Program-made: the position numbers and the translations under genes
Shown: in pieces, positions 25,357 to 35,755 of the stretch
Layout of the letters: each line of letters starts with the position of its first letter
How positions within the stretch are numbered: the stretch's first letter is position 1
The notes under the pieces: generated by a model
Databases searched by the model: none
The model's input: the letters and a program-made list of their open reading frames with translations, nothing else
Told to the model about the DNA's origin: nothing
Assembly (NCBI RefSeq): GCF_039555335.1
Contig: NC_092636.1
Location: 59,647,991 to 59,711,990 of the forward strand
Origin: Amphiura filiformis
Taxonomy: Eukaryota > Echinodermata > Ophiuroidea > Amphilepidida > Amphiuridae
Length of the DNA stretch: 64,000 nt
Reading direction: 5' to 3'

Positions 25357-26235
25357 AGATGGATTGTATTCCAGTTGTAAACATCACACATTTTGACAAT
25401 TCCCATAAAATGTATGGCAAAATAGATAATCCGAAAATTGCAGTCACTACTCGCTCCATGGGTTGGGCAAATTCGGGAGAATCGCTTTCTCTAGATAAGA
25501 GCAAAGGACCTAGCCAGTGACTCATCACTTGCATTTTGCATGGGCAACCACAAATACGTCAAAGCCAGTTGGATAGAAATCCCAGATGACAAATTTATAG
25601 TTTCTTTAGAAGTCTTAATATATCAAGCAAAATCAGTCACAAGTCGGAAATATTAATTTATGAATTTTTGAACTGGTTGTCGAAATTTAATGGGGTTTTC
25701 TGCAAAATGAAGCTTTGCAAATGTTGTTTACAATCCTGTAAGAAACTGAAAATTGAATATGTCCGACTTCAGACTGCAATATTGACTGGTTGTAATTTGC
25801 CACATGGTGCACATTCACTGGCAACTATTTACTTGGACACAATGTATGGCTGCATGTCGAGACAAAAAACATTTATTTCAGTCTCACATGTGCAGTCAAT
25901 GTCAACAAAATTAATTTTATGGCTCCATGTACAATCAATTTGGCACTGTCAAAATTGATTCCTCCATTCTCTTCATAAGAGCATTCACCCTTGCAGGTAT
26001 CCTCTCTCATGACATTTGGATACCATGTCACATATGTAATCAATCATTTTTAAAGACCCATACTACCGCAATAATGCTTCACATAGCCAACTTAATTAGG
26101 TGCAATTAAAATCCTATGAGTACTATGATGGTCTCAAGACAGACAATGAAGGGCAGCATAAAAAAACCACTGGATAAGGTGTTAATTTACTTCCATATTT
26201 TATTAGCATAGTAACATGATTGCGAGTATCCCTCA

Positions 26236-26326
26236 TCCAGATCAGAGTTGGTGAACTCCATCCATGGTTTGAAGTTTATTAGGAACAGTCATGTAAATGC
26301 AACTGCAAAATCTCATCATATCTGGA
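26236..26326 (-). ncRNA. C/D snoRNA, guide for 28S AGUUGGUGAACU, copy 2 (SNORD80-like)
   Basis: Stem TCCAGAT/ATCTGGA, box C ATGATGA, box D CTGA. The interior is practically identical to the copy at 21709-21801 over about 85 nt although the flanks differ. It shares intron 25158-26399 with the SNORD30-like RNA, which suggests an unplaced exon near 26150. Confidence 0.85.
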
Positions 26327-26529
26327 ATTCATGTCACCAGCAACATTATATTAATTGAGGCAAGATTTACTGTTCAAATGGCCTATAGGTATAGCTTACC
26401 TCAACTGATCCGTAATGACCGACATCCTCATTATTAACTACTTCTGTAATAAACAAACAGTAAAGAGATATTAAATGCGTGTAAAAAAAAAAGGTTCTAC
26501 ACCGGATTTCATACTGTTTGATTGGTTCA

Positions 26530-26597
26530 TGCCATCAGGTTATAAAGTCTACATGGGTTTTCAGCAATTAAAACAGATATTTAAGCATCATCTGGCA
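26530..26597 (-). ncRNA. C/D snoRNA, guide for 28S AAUUAAAACA
   Basis: Perfect stem TGCCA/TGGCA, box C ATGATGC, D' CTGA, box D CTGA, 86 nt from the 3' splice site at 26443. The guide TGTTTTAATT before D' pairs with 28S AAUUAAAACA (the CUAAUUAAAACAAAGC region). A degenerate copy lies at 27700-27790. Confidence 0.7.
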
Positions 26598-27003
26598 TTT
26601 TGCACCATCAAGGGGATCTTTGTTTGCCTTTTAAAACAAGACAATGGGCAGAAAATACACAAAACATTTTTTTTTTATTACAGAACTGGTTATCTTCACG
26701 CAGATTTTGGTATTAAATTGTAAATGAGCAACTGAGCTGTCAAATTATGTACTTATTTTGGAGCTTTGTCCCTGCCAGTAGCTTTATTTGAACTTGCTCT
26801 CCGCTTTTATAGCAGCCTTCTATTCCTGTTGTTTCTTTTCAGTATGATGTTCTTTTTACTATTTGTCCTTACCCTAGTTTTTGTGCCCTTTCCTTTTCAT
26901 TGATGATAATTCTGCTAATTGTTCCTGTACTGCCTCCAGCTGGAAAGGTAAAATCAAGATTAGATTTATTAAAGACCCATTTATAAATATATAACAAGTA
27001 TGA

Positions 27004-27189
27004 ACTGATAATTCAAATGAGTACAAACTATTCAGATACTGACTGCTATCATTTGACACAACTTTTTCCAAGCACAGAACACAACCCAAGAAAAAACTTC
27101 TTGAATAGGCACCATACAAGGGTCAGATCATGACTCAATTGACACGCATGATATCATCATTTTTGCAAGTCTATACTATTATTGACAAC
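27004..27189 (-). ncRNA. conserved intronic RNA candidate, copy 1
   Basis: Intron island kept in both copies of a duplicated unit. A hairpin CAAGAA/TTCTTG lies inside a longer fold whose arms are GTCATGAT and GTTGTGTC here. The arms are weaker than in copy 2, but the changes are on both sides. ATAGCA could be a hinge box. No clear ACA tail or C/D pair was found, so the class is open. Confidence 0.4.
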
Positions 27190-27509
27190 TTTTATTTATT
27201 TATGGGGTTTGCTAACAGATTCAGCACTATTCTATATTTTTTTATTTTTGCATATATTTTATTATTGCTTTTTACAAAATAATAAAATGATCTGCCACAC
27301 ACACCTGAGCCTGCAGCCGTTTCAAGCGTATCTCCTTTTTACCTCATCTTCTGACCCTGAAGTACTCCCTCCGTCTCGTCGTCATCTTGGCATATTTTAG
27401 ACATCCTGGAGAATAAACAACAATAAGTCGGCTATAATTTGAACTCAGTGTAACTTAATTTCATGTGTTTCAGATCTATAAAAAGTGACATTTTCACCAT
27501 CATTAATAT

Positions 27510-27646
27510 AATTGTTGCCATGTCATGAATCAATCATCTCAACTGGTAGTGAGAAGCTGGGATTAACCCATGGCATATTACTATAACCTCATCTGATTTA
27601 AGAGATTTCCTTGTCATTAAGACTCATCTCCATGCCCGTGAGGTAA
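27510..27646 (-). ncRNA. H/ACA snoRNA family A, copy 1
   Basis: Hairpin 1 has lower stem ACCTCA/TGAGGT, a two-sided pocket and upper stem GAGAT/ATCTC. The hinge ATAGTA fits ANANNA. Hairpin 2 has lower stem TGCCATG/CATGGCA and an inner TCTCA/TGAGA hairpin. ACA follows directly, three bases before the end. The target was not assigned. Paralogue at 28822-28958. Confidence 0.82.
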
Positions 27647-27699
27647 TGTATACAAGCATAACACATACTTCGTTAATTTCACATAAAAACATTTATATG

Positions 27700-27790
27700 A
27701 TGCCACCCGGTTAAAGTCTTCATGGGTTTTTAACAATTAAAAATTATTTAAGAACTTTGCTGGCCTTTTTTAAAACAAAGACATTGGGCA
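27700..27790 (-). pseudogene. decayed copy of the 26530 C/D snoRNA
   Basis: The flanks and middle resemble 26530-26660, for example GTCT-CATGGGTTTT on the plus strand. However, the box D position reads CCGG instead of the complement of CTGA, and the box C position is lost. Duplicated with its exon unit and then decayed, while the H/ACA RNA in the same intron was kept. Confidence 0.55.
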
Positions 27791-28116
27791 GAAGTGATTT
27801 ACAGAATAAACTGGTCATCTTCACAACTGTCAAGTATTTGAATTGGCTTGTTTAAAAACAAAATATTCACACAGGGTATATACCATTTATGAGACCAGTC
27901 TCGTCTCACCTTATTTGTACCTTTGTTTGCTCTTTAATTTCTTTACAGCCAGTTCTTGTTTTTATTTCTCTTTATCCTTGTCTTTCCTCTTCTTTTTGTG
28001 CCCTTCCTTATTTTTCGTCCCAATAATTCTGCTAATTGTTTGTGTACTGCTTCCAGCTGGTGAGGAAAAAAGATCAGATTTACTAAAATACCTATTTAAA
28101 CATATTACAAGTATTG

Positions 28117-28310
28117 ACTGATAATTCAAATGAGTACAAACTGTTCAGATACTGACTGCTATCACTCGCCATGACTTTTTCCAAGCACAGAACTCAACAC
28201 AAGAAAAAACTTCTTGAATAGGCACCATACAAGGGTCGGGTCATGGCTCAATTGACACGCATGATATCATCATTTTTTACAAGTCTATACTATTATTGAC
28301 AACCTCTACT
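28117..28310 (-). ncRNA. conserved intronic RNA candidate, copy 2
   Basis: Counterpart of 27004-27189. The outer arms are GCCATGAC and GTCATGGC, a perfect 8-bp stem, with inner hairpin CAAGAA/TTCTTG and ATAGCA after the outer stem. Differences from copy 1 fall on both arms of the stem. It may be an atypical H/ACA or another structured RNA. Confidence 0.45.
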
Positions 28311-28821
28311 CCCAATACATTTTTAGCACTAGATAAATAAATGAATGCATTTAACTATCTGAGTCGCACCCATGCCTGGAAAAAGCAGTGTACTTGGAAT
28401 AATCCATGTTCCATGGACACTTTGCCACTTGAATTGTGATTATGTTCCCAGTATTTTTTTGCAGGCATGGACCCACACCTACTACTTTATTACCATTCCC
28501 ATATCAAATACCTTGCAAGTTTTATGTGCTGTATAGAAACAGGATTATATTACTTATTGATCTAAATTATTCCATAATTTACAAAACAAAATCTGCCACA
28601 CATACCCGAGCTAGCAGCTGGGTTTTCCCCCCATTTCTACCGCCTCTCCTGGCAAGTTTGACCTCCTCTTCCATTTCATCAGCTTCCCCATCTGATTTCT
28701 TTGCAAATTTTACTTCAAGGCATCCTGTAGATTAGACAAGTATCATAATAATTTGTAAACCAATGTAATTTGATTTCATTGAAATGCTTGATATCTAAAA
28801 AATATCCGTCACCATAAACAA

Positions 28822-28958
28822 AATTGTTGCCATGTCATGAATCAATCATCTCAATTGGTTGTGAGAAGCTGGGATTAACCCATGGCATATTACTATAACC
28901 TCATCTGATTTAAGAGATTTCCTTGTCATAAAGACTCATCTCCATGCCCGTGAGGTAA
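28822..28958 (-). ncRNA. H/ACA snoRNA family A, copy 2
   Basis: Same two-hairpin plan as 27510-27646: ACCTCA/TGAGGT, hinge ATAGTA, TGCCATG/CATGGCA, ACA tail. About 130 nt are nearly identical between the copies, whereas intron sequence around them has diverged. That supports function of the RNA rather than a recent copy of the whole region. Confidence 0.82.
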
Positions 28959-29413
28959 TGCATACATTTAACAAATACTACTGTTAGAATCAGAGATTAT
29001 GTTGTTGCCTAAGGGAGCAAAAATCACTTTCTAAGGAATTGGCAGCCATTGTGCTGGGCCAAGATTTGGACTATTTAGTCCTGCTAATAGAAATGAAAGT
29101 AAAACAAAATTGCGACTACAAATACCCTATACCAATTTCACACTTTTACATTCATTCATGACATATTAACATAATTGGGGATGATCCAAATTTTGTTTAA
29201 AATTCATTTCTCACTCTAGTACAAGTTACTTACTTCCAAGTTGCCAACCCCATCTTCATTGGTGGGATGTGCAAACTCCACATCTTTCATCAGTATCTTT
29301 GGTAAGATAGATCTTCAAGCACCAATACAACATCCTAAACACATAAAACAAGCAAGTGATGTTAATAAGAGTACATATAATAGATCAATATGAAATATCC
29401 CCATCCTTGATAT

Positions 29414-29500
29414 TGCTTTTCTCAGTATGAAATCAAATGTCAGCACACAATTATCAGAGTAGGTAAGGTAAACATCACTGAAAAGCATCATTTTAAAGCA
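29414..29500 (-). ncRNA. C/D snoRNA, guide for 28S GUAGGUAAGG
   Basis: Stem TGCTTT/AAAGCA, box C ATGATGC, D' CTGA, box D CTGA, 79 nt from the 3' splice site at 29334. The guide CCTTACCTAC before D' is complementary to 28S GUAGGUAAGG. A second RNA, 48215-48295, pairs with the overlapping AACAAUGUAGGUA. Confidence 0.7.
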
Positions 29501-30128
29501 CCACATGGTTTGCTTCCACAGGGTACACATTTTTTTTATACATCAGTAGCAAGTTCTGTCGTGCCTCATTATTTTACTTACTTCCAGGTTGAGTGGGGTC
29601 ATTTTCTTCCTCTCCATCTTCTAACTCCACCTATCTGGGCTACTTTGATAAGAGCTTCAGCCATCAATACAACATCCTAAACATATGAAAACAAACGGGT
29701 TATGTTAGATTGATATGAAAATTGCCAATTATCTCTATCCCTACCGTAAACTAAGCCCATCAATTTCTGTTAATTCGCTTCATGTTTAAACAGAATTATG
29801 AAATCATCAAAACTGCATCAGCATCTGTATTAAAAATGTATTTTGTCACTACAACATATCGCCATACATGCAAAAATGATTTTTGATACCGATTAATAAA
29901 CATCCGATTATTAACCTCAATATTTTTCATGACATTTCAATGGTGTATTTAGACCCTAAGATCCAACATATTTTATTTCAGCCAGTCACCAATATCCGAT
30001 TCATGGACCAAGTGTTTTTCCCAAACTGAACATCTCGAGGGTCAGAACATCAGAAAACCCCATGTATACTTAGTCTATGTGCCAATGGCTGTCTCTCCTT
30101 CTCCTTATTTAATAGCCAATGTGAAGTA

Positions 30129-30208
30129 GTCTCAGATCAGTAAGGATTGAATATTGGAGTCATCCATGGTACTCTCTGATGTGCACAATGGCATTGATCA
30201 TCACCGAC
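30129..30208 (-). ncRNA. C/D snoRNA, guide for 28S UAAGGAUUG
   Basis: Box C GTGATGA and two overlapping box D candidates (CTGATCTGA); short stem GTC/GAC. CAATCCTTA before the first CTGA pairs with 28S UAAGGAUUG. It lies in intron 29677-30349. The short stem and the double D box leave some doubt. Confidence 0.5.
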
Positions 30209-30841
30209 ATACTTCCTTTGCAAAAATATGTCTCGGCTGAAACTTATTGGACAGACTTCTACATTGGTGTTGTAGACTTCTATATATCACTTCTCCCTTT
30301 TCTTTTATTTCCTTAATAATACAGGGTCTGTATGAGTTTCCCCACTTACCCTTATCCGATACATATTCCCCTGGTGCTGAGCCTGGAAGAGGCATTGATT
30401 GGTCCATTTTCCATGTAGGGGCCATAGAAGTCTGTCCACATTCTTGTATGCTGTAATGCAAGACAAATAATTAGCTAATTGTTTTCTATTGAATCAGAAC
30501 TTCATTACTATCTTTATTTAAAGGTAGAGAGTAGGAACCACTTATCATTCCTCTCTACATTAAAGGTAATGATTCATGCCTGTGTTTAGTCCAGAGTGCC
30601 ATCCCTCTTTTGAAGAGACTCGGGCCAGACTCCTGTGTATAATGTTGTTGTGGGGGTTTACAACTTCTCTCACACAAGTCTTCCTACCCCAAGCAGATGC
30701 CCATTAACACCTGGTTGAAGTGAAGGACACAACACAATGGCTGCAATGTTAATTGAATACATGACCCTCTAATTAAGGGTCCAATCACTTAACCGAGCTC
30801 CCTAAATTTATATTTTGATAATGTGCAAGTGTGTTGCCATT

Positions 30842-30921
30842 GAGGTCAGACAGTATGAATACAATAAGCTATCATATGCAGCTATGCCACAATCATCACT
30901 TATAGTTATGCATCATTCCTC
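30842..30921 (-). ncRNA. C/D snoRNA, guide for 28S CAGUACGAAUACA
   Basis: Stem GAGG/CCTC, box C ATGATGC, internal GTGATGA, box D CTGA. TGTATTCATACTG before D pairs with 28S CAGUACGAAUACA with one mismatch, the region guided by yeast snR66. It sits in the intron that also took up the foldback transposon at 31002. Confidence 0.6.
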
Positions 30922-31001
30922 TGGCAGATTTAGTTGTTTTCACAACAATCATAATTAAGTTCACTATTTTCTACAGCAGCAATATCTTGTGTTGCCATTT
31001 C

Positions 31002-32532
31002 CAGTTAGCAGCCTGCACAACCGATTCTTTAGAAATGCTTAGTCGCTAAAAAAGTCGATCGATACATGTTAAAATCAGCACAATTCAGAGATACACCTTT
31101 TTGCTATGAAATTAATTTTCTCGGTCAAATATAAAGCAATATATTTTTTTTCTTCAGTAATGTCAGTTAAAAACTTGGTGCTTGGATATATATTTTTTTT
31201 AAAATCCTGGTATTAAAATTAAGCATCAAATTGTGTCTTTTAGTGTGATATTTTTGATTTTTATAGGGCTTGAGTTCGCCTCAAGCAGCTTTTTTACGGA
31301 ATTGGTTTTTAGAGTCTCAAACTAATATAGTTTGCTAAAGAAAGATATTTCCCACCTCTGTAACGCACATCGTGTGGGTCTATATATTATAGTTTTGTCA
31401 GAATTTCCGTTTTTATTTTACCTTTTTCCCTTCATGATGCGAAAATGTCAAACTCAGTACTTTTATCTAGTGAGCAACCAGCACCAATAGTCGATATTTT
31501 CATTGTTCTCATCCAGGGCAATTTTCCATTGAAAAGCAAATATTGCCTGACCAGCGATTTAGTAGCCCAAATCCCCAATTGGGTTTTCTGGTAAATGAGG
31601 TGAATTTTAAAAATTTGCTCCCGTGATGGCCTGCAATTTCAATTTATATGGATTCCATGATTATGAAAACCATTTTGTCTGTCTGTTTGTTTGTTTACCT
31701 AGGTTTGTTTACCTAGGTTAGAGGGGAAGAGAGGGAGAAGAGGGGCTGAGAGAATCCATACGATATGCAATACCATACGATTATATTCAATAAGCCTGGC
31801 AAAATTGTCTATTTGGGCCCCCGCCTCCTCACCCCCCAAGTGCAGGGAAATTTGGTGGATTTGGGCCACCGCCCATACAGGCTTGCCCCCTTGAAAAAAT
31901 CCCAGCTACGCCTGGCTGTGATCAGTTGGAGCGCTATATTAGGCCTGGGAATTTCGTTGCTATATTGAAGTTCTGGCAACACTGTACCCATGCCGGTATT
32001 CCTATTAAACCCAGGGATATCGATCCACAATGCTAGTATCAGCCTTAGATTCCAGCGTTGATTTTGAAAAAAATTTCAGGCGGGAGTGAAAAGTGGTGAA
32101 ATCAAAACGGAAATTCTGACAAAACTATGATATATCGCTCACGGTGATGTGCGTTAGAAAGTTGGGAAAAATCCTTCATTAGCGAACTATATTACTTTGA
32201 AAAGCTAAAAGGTTGATCCAAAAAAAGGCTCATGAGGAGAGTTTAAGCCTATCAAAATCGAAAATCTTACACGAAATGACTGAATTTCACGCCTAAGTTT
32301 AACACTAGGATTTGAAAAAAATACAGTATCAAGCGCTACAATTTGACCTGACATTTACTGAAAAATGAAAATGATTGCATTTTATTTGGCCGAGAAAATT
32401 AATTTTACATTGAAAAGGTGTAACTCAAAATTTAGCTCATTTCAACACCAAATTCGATCGTTTGTATTGCCTCATTAAATGACTGAGTGAGCCTTGCAGA
32501 ACAAAAGAATCGGTTGTCCAGGCTGCTAACTG
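31002..32532. mobile_element. 1.5-kb foldback DNA transposon, non-autonomous
   Basis: Ends CAGTTAGCAGCCTG / CAGGCTGCTAACTG, flanked by TTTC on both sides. Long internal arms also pair: 31345-31413 with 32091-32170, around ACAAAACTATxATATAT and the GCGTTA/TAACGC pair. No transposase frame. It sits inside host intron 30451-33676. Confidence 0.75.
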
Positions 32533-32634
32533 TTTCTATTGAATTTCACAATGTTAGCTTGGCACTACTTAAAAATGAGTCGGAACTTGAAAATTGATCA
32601 AAATATTTAATGACGACCTACGCAAGTAGTCAAC

Positions 32635-33325
32635 TTAAGGTGGGACAGGTGGAATTGAAATTTTTTCTAGTGGAAACATACTAGGAACCCCTTCCTAAGT
32701 ATATGAAACAAGTATATGCTGAAATACACATTTCGTACTTAATTACATATTTTACGCATATTAATGAGCTAATTTGCATAATTAATTAGCATAAATTGGC
32801 CAATTTTCAAAAAAAATGTGGAGCCACTATGCAATGTCCTTTGAAGTTCATTGAGGTGTCAAATTAAAGCTCTTTGAAAGATCTAGAGCATGGACCTACT
32901 TCTGGTTACATACAGGGTTAGGTAGGTTTACCCCATTGGATTTTCCAATTTGAGGTGAATGCAATTTTGAAAATGTACCAAAATCACAATTTCAGGTATT
33001 TTGAATTTAGTTCCACGCCCTAGATAATTAAATAAGCTTTATTTTGATACCTCAAATAGGCGTTCTATAGCGGCTCCACATTTTTTCAAAATTCGATAAT
33101 TGCTGAAAAAATGAAATGTGTAAAAAACGTTATGCAACGGGTTCGTAAACAATGAAAATAATAAGATTCTTGTTGTAATTAGCACGCTTTTTATACAATG
33201 TGCATAATTTTTCCAGATTTTTTTTAATGTTATGAAAACTACATTAAAGTGTCTAAACATGACAAAAACTAATTTTTGATGAAATGATGATTTTGGCCTA
33301 TCTAATTACACCTGTCCCACCTTAA
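32635..33325. mobile_element. TTAA-flanked MITE (piggyBac-like ends)
   Basis: TTAA then GGTGGGACAGGTG at the left, and CACCTGTCCCACC then TTAA at the right. Inner arms ATGTGGAGCC and GGCTCCACAT are also inverted. No coding frame. It lies directly after the foldback element in the same host intron. Confidence 0.75.
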
Positions 33326-33874
33326 TTTAACAGTATACTCTCCTTCATAGGATAGATGGCACAAACAAATAAAATGCAAAATCAATTAATATACTAAACA
33401 TTTGAAATGAAATAATATAATGGGAATGTAATGACCTACAGTTTGATCAGTTCGTAATTGCCAGGCTTATAACATCAGATTAATATCAATATAGTTTATT
33501 TGGAGAATTGTCTGGTGACATTAATTGAAGTCCTGTACTTTGTCTTTTCTATAACATGAAAAATATAAACCAAACATGTGGGTCTACTTTTGGGCGTAGT
33601 GATAAAAGCCTAATAATTCCTGCCGATTACAAACTGATCAAAGTATATAGTCAACTGAAATTGACTGTATGCTCACCTATGGATAGCCAGAGCTAGTACA
33701 TGGACTGTCAGTTTTGCAATATTATCTGCGAAAGGAAAGTTATTCACACATTGCATTAAAGCACAAGGTATTTATATTTAGCTATGCCCTCATAATTGGG
33801 GAAAACACATACCTTTGGATTGATTTTGCCACCACAATGGTGTGATAACAGGTAATCTTGATTTTTTTTAAATT

Positions 33875-33950
33875 GTTGCTCAGAATCTGGTAACGCTATG
33901 TATATAATCATGGAAGATCATAAGGTGTCCTAATTTGTCATCATAGCAAA
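33875..33950 (-). ncRNA. SNORD58-like: C/D snoRNA, SNORD58-like copy 3
   Basis: Nearly identical to copy 1 (15800-15875): box C ATGATGA, box D CTGA, TTAGGACACC and GCGTTACC guides. Flanking intron and the next exon (34103-34152) are also duplicated from the 15.8-16.2 kb region. It lies 150 nt from the nearest placed 3' splice site. Confidence 0.85.
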
Positions 33951-34238
33951 CAATTAACCTAGAAGTGTGTGTCAGTAGTGTCACCATGTACCAAATAATA
34001 TTTGGACCATTAGGAGAGAAACACTGCCTGATGCCTTCCAGTTGAACATTTATAGTTTTGGGCTAAGAATGTTTAGTACATACGCATGATGAAGAGACAT
34101 ACCTTTGACAATTGATGTAGAAACAGTGGTATCACTCAGTGAAGGATAATATCTGAAAAACAATGCACAAAATAATGCTTATAAACAACTCGCTGCATCA
34201 AAACAAAGATTTGTAACTTGCACAAATGAATAGTAGTA

Positions 34239-34315
34239 GTTGCTCAGAATCTGGTAACGCTATTTGTATATAATCATGGAACATCATTGGTGTCCTAAGA
34301 TGTCATCATAGCAAC
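34239..34315 (-). ncRNA. SNORD58-like: C/D snoRNA, SNORD58-like copy 4
   Basis: Stem GTTGCT/AGCAAC, box C ATGATGA, box D CTGA, guide CTTAGGACACC for 28S GGUGUCCUAAG. It lies 86 nt from the 3' splice site at 34152, the same spacing as copy 2. Confidence 0.88.
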
Positions 34316-34524
34316 CATGCATGTCATACTTTCTATTCTATATCACAAACAAAAAGGCTTTTGATTAAAATTGACCATAATCTCTTACCTGTGCTCATCA
34401 GGTCTTTTGATGACTGAAAATGTGAAAATGCCATTGCATCTCCTACCCTGCAATTCAAACAAAAAATCATCCACAGTTAATGAAAATGTTCAAAATTCCT
34501 TGTAAAATGTTAACAGATTGATCA

Positions 34525-34623
34525 AACTTGCTCAGATTTGTATTGGCTAATATGGCTACACAGCCATAATACATCAGCATATATCGATAAGATGGGGAAA
34601 GAATGGTGTCATCACCGCAAGTT
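34525..34623 (-). ncRNA. C/D snoRNA family Y, copy 1, with inner hairpin
   Basis: Stem AACTTGC/GCAAGTT, box C GTGATGA, CTGA at the D' position, box D CTGA. The 3' half holds a perfect hairpin ATGGCT/AGCCAT with loop GTGT, which is uncommon in C/D RNAs. TTCTTTCCCC is complementary to 28S GGGGAAAGAA. It lies 77 nt from the 3' splice site. Confidence 0.8.
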
Positions 34624-34898
34624 GTTGTAAAGCATTTTGTATCAGTAGTGCATTGGAAGTTTCTTCATATTTGGTAATTTATTGAAAATTTCATGTAATG
34701 TATATGACATTCTGAAAATTAAATTTCAGATCATACAAGAGATAGGAGCACTAGGAAAACAATCGCACACATACGTACCTTGTGTATTTTAATCGCTCAT
34801 GTTGAAAGCTGTAAAATGGATGGGAGAGAAAAACACAGAGTTATTACCTAGATATTTTTAAAACACGCATGGTAAATGTAATAAATCTATGCAAGAAA

Positions 34899-34992
34899 TT
34901 GGCTCAGACATCCAAGGAAGTTTGCCTATCACCGAGGGTTTTGACGCCCTCTACAGTGGAAACTGCAGATGTGGAAACATCATCATAGCCAA
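34899..34992 (-). ncRNA. SNORD14: U14 snoRNA, copy 1
   Basis: Stem TTGGCT/AGCCAA, box C ATGATGA, box D CTGA. CTTCCTTGGATGT before D pairs with 18S ACAUCCAAGGAAG (C462 methylation in human). CTGCAGTTTCCAC near the 5' end is the U14 domain A, pairing with 18S GAAACUGC and needed for 18S processing. The order of elements is as in vertebrate and yeast U14. It lies 90 nt from the 3' splice site. Confidence 0.95.
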
Positions 34993-35214
34993 GAAAGTTT
35001 TTTTTAAATAAACTGACACAAATTTAGACAAGTATGTTCGTCTTCATAGGAATGAAGCATCGCAGGATGTACAAAATTCACAAGAATATCTTACCATCTC
35101 TCCATGTTATCTTCGGCAGATCTTTCAGCAACTGAAAATCATGACAGTGCACCGTCTATCCTGTCAATCAAACATTATTATTCATGTTTCATTAAAATGT
35201 TCAATACCAAATGC

Positions 35215-35305
35215 AAACTTGCTCTGGCTAATAATATTATGGTTACATAGCCATAATACATCGGCATATTGATACGATGGGGGGAAAAATGGAGGCATCA
35301 ACCGT
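35215..35305 (-). pseudogene. C/D family Y, decayed copy
   Basis: Keeps the ATGGCT-type inner hairpin region and part of the CCCATC stretch. The box D area reads CCAGAGC where the other copies have ATCTGAGC, and box C is TTGATGC. It lies 83 nt from its 3' splice site like an active member, but with boxes damaged. Confidence 0.6.
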
Positions 35306-35670
35306 CTCATCAGTTGTGTTACACTTCCACCATGTCTAAATTTCTACAAGGTACAACAAGGTTACCTTTCTATGTATCATGTGCCAAATGTTTTCTCTCA
35401 AACAATCTTTCATGGAGAACCTGTTTCGGAGAACAGATTCTTCACTTTTTTGATGAAGCGCATGTCCTGTGTAAATATGGAAAGTACGGTCCCCGATGGC
35501 TACTTGAAATATTATCAATTCATAGGGTAGCATCGCATGATCCTGGTTCCTTTCCTACGATAAACAGGACATGTACCTTGGCAAGTGTAAAGGGATCTTG
35601 CTGAAAACTGCAACCCAATAATGCTTATCATATAGGGAAAGCAACTCAAAATGTGACAACTAAACGCCAA

Positions 35671-35755
35671 GTTTGCCTCAGACAATACCATTGATATTTA
35701 TCCTCATATTGATAGTTACCTCAGACAGGGATAACTTATTGCATCATTGGCAAAC
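35671..35755 (-). ncRNA. C/D snoRNA, guide for 28S ACAGGGAUAACU
   Basis: Perfect 7-bp stem GTTTGCC/GGCAAAC, box C ATGATGC, D' CTGA, box D CTGA, 70 nt from the small exon 35577-35600. AGTTATCCCTGT before D' pairs over 12 nt with the conserved peptidyl-transferase-region 28S ACAGGGAUAACU. The fifth-base rule points to the G methylated by yeast snR38. Confidence 0.82.

Larger units (their letters stand above)
25108..30450 (-). other. host gene exons, second duplicated block (9 exons)
   Basis: Predicted exons: 25108-25157, 26400-26443, 26873-26939, 27305-27405, 27910-28056, 28606-28724, 29234-29334, 29582-29676 and 30350-30450. Exon 26873-26939 pairs with 27910-28056 (both begin CTGGA-GCAGTAC), 27305-27405 with 28606-28724 (both begin GATG-CT), and 29234-29334 with 29582-29676 (both begin GATGTTGTATTG). 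The block is therefore a tandem duplication of 1.0 to 1.3 kb exon-snoRNA units followed by a smaller one. One exon is probably unplaced between 25356 and 26236, because that intron holds two snoRNAs. Confidence 0.7.

Noticed and set aside
25425-25530. possible C/D snoRNA with GTGATGA
   Set aside because: The only D-like box is CTGC and the stem needs a bulge; no rRNA match beyond 8 nt.
27445-27505. ATGATGG and CTGA pair next to the family A H/ACA RNA
   Set aside because: No stem, and the counterpart at 28.8 kb does not keep the boxes.
35269-35604. 111-codon open frame on the plus strand
   Set aside because: It overlaps a decayed snoRNA and a host intron, has no recognisable homology, and is of a length expected by chance here.
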